Below, piece after piece: positions 40,968 through 48,802 of a DNA stretch of 64,000 nucleotides; within the stretch, counting starts at the first letter, position 1; the number at the start of each line of letters is the position of its first letter. Origin of the DNA: Candidatus Kaistia colombiensis (GTDB lineage: Bacteria; Pseudomonadota; Alphaproteobacteria; Rhizobiales; Kaistiaceae); assembly GCA_029203105.1 (NCBI GenBank), contig CP119318.1, positions 4,540,501 to 4,604,500 of the forward strand. Direction: 5' to 3'. The position numbers were made by a program, and so were the translations under genes. The notes below the pieces were generated by a model. The model saw only the letters and a program-made list of their open reading frames with translations, did no database searches and was not told the DNA's origin.

Positions 40968-42323
40968 ATGACGGGTCTCTCGGGGGAAAAAAGCGTGACA
41001 GAACGGCTGGTTGGCCTTTTGGCGCGCCCGATATCGGCCGCCGACAGGCAGCGCGCCGCCCTGCATGTCGTCGACTGGATCGGCTGCGCCGCGATCGGCC
41101 GCACCACCGAGTCCGGCATCCGCATCGAAGCGGAAGCGCCGGCATCGGATGCCGGCCCGGCGCAGCTCTTCGGCGCCCGTTCGAGCGATCCCGCCACGGC
41201 CGCCTTCGTGCTGGGCGGCTTCGGCAGCATCCTCGAGATGGACGATGTCCACCGCGCCGCCCTGCTCCATCCTGGCCCCATCGTCATCCCGGCGGCGCTG
41301 GCGGCAGCGCGCGACGACACCCGCGCCGAAGATTTCCTCGACGCCGTCATTCGCGGCTACGAGGCGATGATCCGGCTCGGCAGCGCGGTCGGGCCCGGCC
41401 ACTACGCCTTTTTCCACAACACCGCGACCTGCGGCGGTTTCGGCGCGGCTGCAGCGGCCGGCAGCCTGCTCGGCCTCGACGAGGCCGCCCTGGCCGCCGC
41501 GCTCGGCAATGCCGGCAGCGTCGCGGGCGGCCTCTGGCAATGCCGCAACGAGGCGGTCATGACCAAGACGCTGCATCTCGCGGAGGCGGCGCGGCGCGGC
41601 CTCGTGGCGGCGCGCCTCGCGGCGCACGGCTTCACCGGTCCGCGCTTCATCCTCGAGGGGCCGCAGGGCTTCTTCGCCGCGACCTGTCCCGGCGCCTCGC
41701 CGAACGACGTCGTCGCCGGGCCGGAGAGCGGCTGGAAGATCGCCGAAACCAGCTTCAAGCCGTGGCCGGCCTGCCGCCATGCCCATGCGGCGATCGACGC
41801 GGCGCTGGCGCTGCGCGACAAGATCGCCGACCGCCCGATCGCTGGCATCGACATCGAGACCTATGCGGATGCGAAATTGTTCTGCGATCGCCCGGCGCCG
41901 GAAACCGTCCTGCAGGCCAAGTTCAGCCTGCAGCATGCCGTCGCGGTGACGCTCAGCGACGGCCCGCCGCCGCTCGCCGCCTTCGACCTACCGGCGCTCG
42001 GCCGCCCGGATCTCGCGGCGCTGCGCGAAGTGGCGACGGTCGCCGCCAGCGCCCGCTTCACCGCGCCCTATCCGCGCCATTTCGGCAGCGCTGTGGCCGT
42101 GCGGCTTACTTCCGGCGAAACGCTTTCACACAGCGTCGCCGACGCTTGGGGTGACACAGAGAACCCGGTCTCGGACGCGGCGCTCCTCGCCAAGGCCCAT
42201 GCGCTGATGCAGGCTGCCGGTCTCGGCCGGGCACAGGCCGAGGCGCTCGTCCACTCCGCGCTGTCGCTGGCCGAGGGCGGCACCCTCGCCCCGTTCCGCA
42301 ACGCGATGGCCAAGGCGGCCTAG
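40968..42323 (+). CDS. MmgE/PrpD family protein
   Basis: 451 residues from ATG 40968 (a GTG at 40995 is also possible). Family segments: HVVDWIGCAAIGRTTESG, LEMDDVHRAALLHPGPIVIP, HYAFFHNTATCGGFGAAAAA, and SFKPWPACRHAHAAID. Only moderately similar to the PrpD-family protein at 32.3 kb, so the two probably act on different intermediates. First gene of the rightward operon controlled through O5. Reaction unknown; dehydratase, decarboxylase and isomerase are all known in this fold. Confidence 0.85.
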   Translation: MTGLSGEKSVTERLVGLLARPISAADRQRAALHVVDWIGCAAIGRTTESGIRIEAEAPASDAGPAQLFGARSSDPATAAFVLGGFGSILEMDDVHRAALLHPGPIVIPAALAAARDDTRAEDFLDAVIRGYEAMIRLGSAVGPGHYAFFHNTATCGGFGAAAAAGSLLGLDEAALAAALGNAGSVAGGLWQCRNEAVMTKTLHLAEAARRGLVAARLAAHGFTGPRFILEGPQGFFAATCPGASPNDVVAGPESGWKIAETSFKPWPACRHAHAAIDAALALRDKIADRPIAGIDIETYADAKLFCDRPAPETVLQAKFSLQHAVAVTLSDGPPPLAAFDLPALGRPDLAALREVATVAASARFTAPYPRHFGSAVAVRLTSGETLSHSVADAWGDTENPVSDAALLAKAHALMQAAGLGRAQAEALVHSALSLAEGGTLAPFRNAMAKAA

Positions 42324-42370
42324 AACCGCCGGCCCCTTTCCTTCCAGAAACGACAGGGAACCCACACCCG

Positions 42371-43768
42371 ATGCTGCCGCCCAACTATTTCGAAGCGATG
42401 GACTATGCCGGGATCCTCCGCGACTACGGCCGCCCCGAGAGCTTCGTCGATCGCTTTTCGGCGCTGAGCCGCGACGAACTGCGCGCGATCCAGAACGAGC
42501 GCTTCCTGAAGATCGTCGCCTTTGCCTGGAAGATCCCGTTCTACCAGCGCCTCTGGGGCGCCAGGGGTGTGGAGCACGGCGACATCCGCTCGCTCGACGA
42601 CATCGTCAAGCTGCCGGCCTATTCGAAATCGGACCTGATGGCCTCGGTCGAGGCCCACCCTCCGATCGGCGACTTCCACGGTCTCGACACCTACCCGGCC
42701 GACAAGCGGCCGCCCCTCGTGTTCCAGACCACCAGCGGCACGACCGGCAAGCCGCAGCCGCTGCTGTTCGGGGCGAAGAGCCGCGAGATCCAGAACCTGC
42801 TGCTCGGCCGCTTCTATGCCCTGCAGGGTATGACCAATGCCGACATCGTCCACTCGGTCTACGGCCACGGCATGGTCAATGGCGGCCACTACGTCCGCGA
42901 GGCAATCCTGCACTGGGTCGGCGCGCAGATGATGACGGCCGGCACCGGCGTCGAGACCCGCTCGGCCAACCAGGTCGGGCTGATGAAGGAATTCGGCGCG
43001 ACCGCGATCATCGGCTTCGGCGACTACATCAAGCGGCTGTCGGACGTCGCGCGGGAAGCCGGCCTCGAGCCAGGCAAGGACATCCCGGTCCGCATCATTT
43101 CCGGCCATATGGGCGCGGAAAGCCGCGAAACCATGAGCCGGGCCTGGGGCGGTGCGCAGGTGTTCGACTGGTATGGCGTCGGCGACACCGGCGCGATCGC
43201 CGGCGAGGGTCCCGACCTCTCCGGCATGTATGTGCAGGAGGACGCGCAATATCTCGAAGTCCTAGACATCGCGACGGGGGCGCCGGTCGCCGACGGCGAA
43301 AGCGGCGACATGGTCTGCACTTGCCTGTTCAAGGACGACGTCTTCCCGATCATCCGCTTCAACACGCATGACGTCTCGGCGTTCAAGACCGACGCCTCGC
43401 CGCTCGGCCTTAATCTGCGCCGGATCGTCGGCTTCCTCGGCCGCAGCGACAACATGGTGAAGCTGCGCGGCATCAACATCTATCCGACCGGTATCGGCGC
43501 CCTCCTGACCGAGAACCACGCCGACCTGCTCAGCGAATATGTCTGCCAGGTCGAGCGCGTCGGCGGACGCGACGAGATGACGGTGCATATCGAGGCGAAC
43601 GGCGCTCTCGACCGCCCGACCGAGGCCTATGAGGCGTTGCTGAAGACCCGCCTCGGCGTCGAGATCGCGGTCCAGCTCGCCGCGCCCGGCGCGCTCGGCC
43701 ATCTGACCCAGATCGAGGTGCGCCAGAAGCCGATCCGCCTGATCGACAACCGCAAAGAGGTTTCATGA
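42371..43768 (+). CDS. AMP-forming acyl-CoA ligase, phenylacetate-CoA ligase (PaaK)-like
   Basis: 465 residues. The ATP-binding loop TTSGTTGKPQPLLF, the adenylation motif VFDWYGVGDTGAI, RFNTHDVSAF and the hinge GRSDNMVKLRGINIYPTGI place it among PaaK-like ligases, which convert a carboxylic acid, often aromatic or cyclic, to its CoA thioester with ATP. The C-terminal domain is the short PaaK type. Its stop overlaps the amidase ATG (ATGA), so acid freed by the amidase may be its substrate. Confidence 0.9.
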   Translation: MLPPNYFEAMDYAGILRDYGRPESFVDRFSALSRDELRAIQNERFLKIVAFAWKIPFYQRLWGARGVEHGDIRSLDDIVKLPAYSKSDLMASVEAHPPIGDFHGLDTYPADKRPPLVFQTTSGTTGKPQPLLFGAKSREIQNLLLGRFYALQGMTNADIVHSVYGHGMVNGGHYVREAILHWVGAQMMTAGTGVETRSANQVGLMKEFGATAIIGFGDYIKRLSDVAREAGLEPGKDIPVRIISGHMGAESRETMSRAWGGAQVFDWYGVGDTGAIAGEGPDLSGMYVQEDAQYLEVLDIATGAPVADGESGDMVCTCLFKDDVFPIIRFNTHDVSAFKTDASPLGLNLRRIVGFLGRSDNMVKLRGINIYPTGIGALLTENHADLLSEYVCQVERVGGRDEMTVHIEANGALDRPTEAYEALLKTRLGVEIAVQLAAPGALGHLTQIEVRQKPIRLIDNRKEVS

Positions 43769-45108
43769 GCGGCCTTCCGAGCGCCCGATCGCTAGCCGCC
43801 GATCTCGCGGCCGGACGGACGAGTTCCGTCGCGCTGACGCGAGCCGCGCTCGACCGCATCGCCGCGACCAAGGGCGACTGGCACATCTTCATCACCGTCT
43901 CGCCCGAGACGGCGATGGCGGAGGCCGCGGCGAGCGACGCCCGCCGCGCCGCCGGCCGCTCGCTCGGCCCGCTCGACGGCGTGCCCATCGCGGTGAAGGA
44001 CAACATCGACGTCGCCGGCATGCCGACGACGGCCGGCATCGCCGCCTATCGTGACCGCGTGCCGGTGGAGGACGCCGCCGTCATTGCGCGGCTGCGCGCA
44101 GCGGGCGCCGTCCTGCTCGGCAAGCTCAACCTGCATGAGGGCGCGCTCGGCGCCACGACCGACAACCCGACCTATGGTCGCTGCGAAAACCCGCGCGTCC
44201 CGGGCTCGACGCCCGGCGGTTCCAGCGGCGGTTCCGGCGCAGCAGTAGCAGGCGGCATCGTCGCCATCGCGCTTGGCACCGACACGATGGGCTCCGTCCG
44301 CATCCCGGCCGCCTATTGCGGCACCTGGGGGCTGAAGCCGACCCGCGGCCTCGTCGGCACGTCGGGCCTCACCTATCTCTCCTGGACGCTCGACACCATC
44401 GGCCCGCTCGCGAACGATGCCGACGACTTGGCGCTTGCCATCGCCGCCATGGCCGGAGCGGATCCCGACGATCCGCGCAGCGCGGCCGCGCCGGAGGGCT
44501 GGGATCCAGCGCCGGCAGCCATCGACCTGAAAGGCCTCGTCCTGGGGCGCCCGAGCGTCGTCGACAGCGTTGCCTGCGAGCCCGAAGTCCGCGCCGCCTA
44601 TGACGCCCTCATCGCCAGCGCCGTCGCGCAGGGCGCGATCGTCCGCGACGTCGCCATCGACGGCTGGGACACCGGCAAGGCGAGGCGCGCCGGCCTGCTG
44701 ATCTCGGAGGCCGAGGCCGGCAGCCTGATCGGCAGGGATCTCGACACGCTCGGCGACGGCTTTTCCGACGGCTTCCGCCGTTTCATGAATTTTGGCCGCC
44801 AAGCGTCCGGCGAGCGCATCGCCGGCGCCTATTGGGCGCTGGACCGGCTGGGGCTCGCGGCACGCCGGGCGCTCGACGGCGTCGACGCGCTGATCCTGCC
44901 GACGGCACCGCAGCGGGCCTTTCCGCATGGTTCGCCCGCCCCGGCCGCCCAGGCCGACTTCACCGCGCTCGCCAACATTGCCGGCCTGCCGGCCGTCGCC
45001 TTCCCGCTGCCGGGCGACATACCCAACTCGGCGCAGCTGGTCGGCCGGCCTTTCGAGGAAGGCAGGCTGCTCGGTATCGCCAAGGCACTTTTGCAGAGGA
45101 CAATCTGA
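43765..45108 (+). CDS. amidase signature family enzyme
   Basis: 447 residues. The Ser-cisSer-Lys triad is complete: Lys78 in PIAVKDNIDVAG, cis-Ser in STPGGSSGGSGAA (Ser153/154) and nucleophile Ser177 in GTDTMGSVRIPA. It hydrolyses an amide to acid and ammonia or amine. It is not a GatA, since gatB and gatC are absent and it lies in a catabolic operon. Coupled to the PaaK-like ligase upstream (ATGA) and the GAF protein downstream (TGATG). Confidence 0.92.
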   Translation: MSGLPSARSLAADLAAGRTSSVALTRAALDRIAATKGDWHIFITVSPETAMAEAAASDARRAAGRSLGPLDGVPIAVKDNIDVAGMPTTAGIAAYRDRVPVEDAAVIARLRAAGAVLLGKLNLHEGALGATTDNPTYGRCENPRVPGSTPGGSSGGSGAAVAGGIVAIALGTDTMGSVRIPAAYCGTWGLKPTRGLVGTSGLTYLSWTLDTIGPLANDADDLALAIAAMAGADPDDPRSAAAPEGWDPAPAAIDLKGLVLGRPSVVDSVACEPEVRAAYDALIASAVAQGAIVRDVAIDGWDTGKARRAGLLISEAEAGSLIGRDLDTLGDGFSDGFRRFMNFGRQASGERIAGAYWALDRLGLAARRALDGVDALILPTAPQRAFPHGSPAPAAQADFTALANIAGLPAVAFPLPGDIPNSAQLVGRPFEEGRLLGIAKALLQRTI

Positions 45109-45701
45109 TGCTCGACCCGCTCGCCTATATCGCCGCGGCCGGCCAGGCGGCCGTCCAGGCCAGCGACGCCGAGGGCGCCATCGAGGCGATCATGCGTCGC
45201 GCCGCCGAGCTCGGCGACCCCGCCGGGCCGGAACGGGCCGGCGCCCTCGATCCTGGCCAGAGGCAGTTTTTCGTGTCCGGCGGCTTCATGATCACGCCGG
45301 ACCGCCAATATCTGATGCTGGTCGGCAATACGGGCTTTCCGGCCGAGCAGAAGCGCCTGATGGTGCCGATCGATGGCGGCAATCCCGGCTGGGTCGTCGC
45401 CAACCGGCGGTCGCTGGTGCTGCCGAACACCGACGAGGACCGCTCGTTCCGGCAATATCTGAAGACCTCGCGCATGGGCTCGGCCCTCTATGCGCCGCTG
45501 CTCTGGCAGGGTGAGATCCTCGGCCTGATCCTTGTCGCCGCCCAGGCGCGCAACACGCTCGGCGCCGCTGACCTCGCCATTCTCGACGCCCTGGCGCCGC
45601 TTGCCGCCGCGAACTGGGTCGCCAAGGGCGGGCCGGCCTGGATGGCCTCGACCTATCCGCCGGCAGATGCCTGGCGCGCCGCTTCGGAAGGACTGAAATG
45701 A
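45108..45701 (+). CDS. GAF domain-containing protein
   Basis: 197 residues with one GAF-like domain (about residues 45-165; LMLVGNTGFPAEQKRLMVPI, GNPGWVVANRRSLVLPN, GSALYAPLLWQGEILGLILV). No kinase, cyclase, HTH or phosphodiesterase part is attached. A free-standing GAF protein in the middle of a catabolic operon is unusual; it may bind the substrate or a cofactor, or serve as a small enzyme subunit. Overlaps both neighbours (TGATG at the start, ATGA at the end). Confidence 0.8.
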   Translation: MLDPLAYIAAAGQAAVQASDAEGAIEAIMRRAAELGDPAGPERAGALDPGQRQFFVSGGFMITPDRQYLMLVGNTGFPAEQKRLMVPIDGGNPGWVVANRRSLVLPNTDEDRSFRQYLKTSRMGSALYAPLLWQGEILGLILVAAQARNTLGAADLAILDALAPLAAANWVAKGGPAWMASTYPPADAWRAASEGLK

Positions 45702-47437
45702 CCTACGCCGCTCCCGTCACCGAGATGCTTGCGACGCTCCGCGCCTCCGGCGATCTCGACGGCCTGCTGGACGAGACGCTGACGCTCGACCTGGTCGAGA
45801 CCATCCTGTCGGAAGCCGCCCGCTTTGCCGCCGAGGAAATCGCGCCGCTGAACGCCGTCGCGGACCGCAACGGCCCGCGACTGGCCCAAGGCGCCGTCAC
45901 GACGTCGCCGGGCTGGAAAGCGCTCTACACCGACTGGCGCACCTCCGGCTGGAACGCCCTCTCGGCGCCGGCAGCCTGGGGCGGCCAGCAACTGCCGGGC
46001 ACCGTCCAGGCCGCCTGCCGCGAAATCTGGAACGCCGCATCGATGTCGTTCGGCATCGGCCCGACCCTGACCGAGGGGGCAATCGAAGCGTTGATCCACC
46101 ACGCACCGGAGGCGCTCCGGGCACTCTACCTGCCCCGCCTCGTCTCCGGCGAATGGATGGGCACGATGAACCTGACCGAGCCGCAATCCGGCTCGGACCT
46201 TTCCGGCATCCGCACCCGCGCCGAGGCGGTGGGCGACGGCACCTATCGAATCTTCGGCCAGAAGATCTTCATCACCTATGGCGAACACGACCTCGCCGAG
46301 AACATCGTCCATCTGGTGCTCGCCCGCCTTCCCGGCGCACCGGAAGGCACGCGCGGCATCTCGCTGTTCCTGGTGCCGAAATTCCTCGTCAACCCGGATG
46401 GCTCGCTGGACGCCCGCAATGACGTCCTCTGCGTCGGCCTCGAGCACAAGCTCGGCCTGCATGGCTCGCCGACCTGCACGATGGCGTTCGGCGAGCAGGA
46501 AGGCGCGATCGGCTATCTGATCGGCGAGGAAAATCGTGGCCTGAACTGCATGTTCACCATGATGAACAACACCCGCCTCGCCGTCGGCATCCAGGGCGTC
46601 GGCGTCGCCGAGCGCGCCTATCAGAAGGCGCGCGCCTTCGCCAGCGAGCGCCGCCAGGGCCGCGCCGATCCGGCCGTGAAGGAGCCGTCGCCGATCCTCG
46701 CCCATCCCGACGTGCAGCGCATGCTGCTGACGATGAAGGCGCAGACGGCGGCCGCGCGGGGCATCTGCTACCGGGCAGCCGCCGCGATCGACCGCAGCGA
46801 GCAGGCCGGGAGCGAAGACGAGCGGCGGCAGGCGCTGGCGATCGCCTCGCTGCTGACGCCGATCGCCAAGGCGTTCGCCACCGACACCGGCGTCGACGTC
46901 GCCTCGCTCGGCATCCAGGTGCATGGCGGCATGGGCTTCATCGAGGAAACCGGCGCCGCCCGGTTCTATCGCGATGCCCGCATCGCTCCGATCTATGAGG
47001 GGACCAACGGCATCCAGGCGATCGATCTGGTCACCCGCAAGATCGGCCAGGAGGACGGGGTCGTCGTCGCGGCCCTGATCGCCGGGATGCAAGCCGAACT
47101 GGCGGCAACGCCGGAGGAAATCGACAAGCGGCATCTGGTCGAGGCCGTCGAAGCCCTCGGCGTCGCGACGCGCCATCTGCTCGACGGATTGACCGGCGGC
47201 CGCCGCGACGCGGTGCTCGCCGTCGCCACGCCCTATCTGCGCCTGTTCGCGCTGACGCTCGGCGGCATCGAACTGCTCCGGCTCGCCAATCTCGCCGATG
47301 GCGACGCGGCGCCGGCCCGCCGCCTGCTGTCGCGCTTCTTCAACGCGACGCTCGCCGCCACCGTCCCCGGCCTCGGTCGCTCGATCCTGGACGGCAACGG
47401 CCTGACGCCATCGGAAGCGGAAATCGCGCTCGGCTGA
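45698..47437 (+). CDS. acyl-CoA dehydrogenase, long C-terminal-extension type (DmdC-like)
   Basis: 579 residues, longer than the standard 380-400. The core shows MNLTEPQSGSDLSGIRT, KIFITYGEHD, HKLGLHGSPTCTMAFGE and APIYEGTNGIQAIDLVTRKI (catalytic Glu in YEGT), followed by the acyl-CoA dehydrogenase C-terminal-like extension of about 120 residues. This is the type of 3-methylmercaptopropionyl-CoA dehydrogenase (DmdC) and many uncharacterised relatives. Last gene of the O5 operon. Its electrons would go to EtfAB. Confidence 0.92.
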   Translation: MTYAAPVTEMLATLRASGDLDGLLDETLTLDLVETILSEAARFAAEEIAPLNAVADRNGPRLAQGAVTTSPGWKALYTDWRTSGWNALSAPAAWGGQQLPGTVQAACREIWNAASMSFGIGPTLTEGAIEALIHHAPEALRALYLPRLVSGEWMGTMNLTEPQSGSDLSGIRTRAEAVGDGTYRIFGQKIFITYGEHDLAENIVHLVLARLPGAPEGTRGISLFLVPKFLVNPDGSLDARNDVLCVGLEHKLGLHGSPTCTMAFGEQEGAIGYLIGEENRGLNCMFTMMNNTRLAVGIQGVGVAERAYQKARAFASERRQGRADPAVKEPSPILAHPDVQRMLLTMKAQTAAARGICYRAAAAIDRSEQAGSEDERRQALAIASLLTPIAKAFATDTGVDVASLGIQVHGGMGFIEETGAARFYRDARIAPIYEGTNGIQAIDLVTRKIGQEDGVVVAALIAGMQAELAATPEEIDKRHLVEAVEALGVATRHLLDGLTGGRRDAVLAVATPYLRLFALTLGGIELLRLANLADGDAAPARRLLSRFFNATLAATVPGLGRSILDGNGLTPSEAEIALG

Positions 47438-47553
47438 TCGCCAAGCTCCGGACCGCGGACGGCGGCGCCCTCGTGCATGCCCCTATCGCTCAGGTCCGAT
47501 TCTTGCCATGCTGCGGTGGGGCCAATTCGCTCCCTACGGAATAGCTCAGCGCC

Positions 47554-48802
47554 ATGCCAAGTGTTGAGGATGCCGAGAAGTCTGACGTCGTCCAGCGCCG
47601 ATCGCTCGGGTGGCTGCGGTGGAGCCTTATCCTCGCCGTCGCGGTCGCGGCGGGCGTCATCTGGTGGCAGCGGCACGCGTCCGACACGGCAACGAAAGGC
47701 AGCGGACGCGTCACCCAGACGATGTCGATCGTGGCGGCCGCGGTCGAAAAGGGCGACATCGACGTCACCCTGGATGCGCTGGGCACGGTCACGTCGCTTG
47801 CCACGGTCAATGTCAGGCCACAGATCAGCGGCCAGCTTACCGCCGTCGATCTTCAACGAGGGCCAGGATGTCCGGAAGGGCGACCTGCTGGCCGAAGATC
47901 GACTCCCGCCCCTACGTGGCCGCGCTGGCGCAGGCCAAGGGACAGCTGGTCCGGGACCAGGCCCTGCTGAAGGGCGCTCAGGTCGATCTCACGCGCTATC
48001 AGGGCCTGGCGGCGCAGAACGCGGTGCCGCAGCAGACCCTCGACACCCAGGTCGCCCTCGTCGCCCAATACCAGGGCACGGTCGCAGACCGACCTGGCGC
48101 TGGTACAGGCGGCTGCCGTCAATCTCGAATATTGCCGGATCCTGGCCCCCCTTGACGGCCGAACCGGGCTGCGCCAGGTCGATCAGGGCAACTACGTCAC
48201 GCCCGGCGATGTGACCGGCATCGTCGTCATCACCCAGATCGCGCCGATCAGCGTCCTCTTCACCGTGCCGGAGGACCAGTTGCAGACGATCTCCAAGCGC
48301 ATGCAGACGGGCGCGACGCTGCCCGCAACCGCCTAGGACCGAACCGGGCTCAACAAGCTGGCGGACGGCGAATTGCTCGACCTTCGACAGCCAGATCGAC
48401 CCCACCACCGGCACGATCAAGCTCCGGGCCCTGTTCGCCAATGACAAGCCGGAACCTCTATCCCAACCAGTTCGTCAACATCGAGCTGCTGGTCGACCAG
48501 CACAAGGATGTCGCCATCGTGCCGAGCGCGGCGGTGCAGCGCGGCGTGCCCGGCACCTTCGTCTATGTCGTCAATCCGGACAACACCGTATCGGTGCGGA
48601 AGATCAAGCTCGGCGTGACGCAGGGCGAGCGCGTCGAAGTCGTGTCGGGACTGACGCCGGGCGATCGGTCGTCGTCGACGGCGCCGACAGGCTTCGCGAC
48701 GGCGCCAAGGTGACGATCCGCGCCGCCAACCCGCCGAACCCGGCACCCGCGCAGCCGAGCACCGCCTGGCCGGGCAGCAACCGGAGCAGGCAAACGCAAT
48801 GA
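47554..48802 (+). pseudogene. mdtA: RND adaptor, MdtA type, with several frameshifts
   Basis: An N-terminal membrane segment (WSLILAVAVAAGVIWW), a lipoyl start (GTVTSLATVNVRPQISGQ), hairpin (AALAQAKGQLVRDQALLKGA), barrel (LEYCRILAPLDGRTGLRQVD) and C-terminal YVVNPDNTVSVRKIKLG are all MdtA-like. The frame is broken by extra bases near 47851, 47897, 48086, 48379 and 48449, a missing base near 48668, and a TAG at 48334-48336. Correcting them gives about 414 residues of well-conserved protein. It ends in an ATGA overlap with mdtB. Either assembly errors or recent inactivation. Confidence 0.8.

Noticed and set aside
17454..47437. Integrated mobile island with attachment sites
   Set aside because: No integrase, transposase, tRNA gene or flanking direct repeats were seen. 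The gene set looks accessory but its mode of entry cannot be shown.
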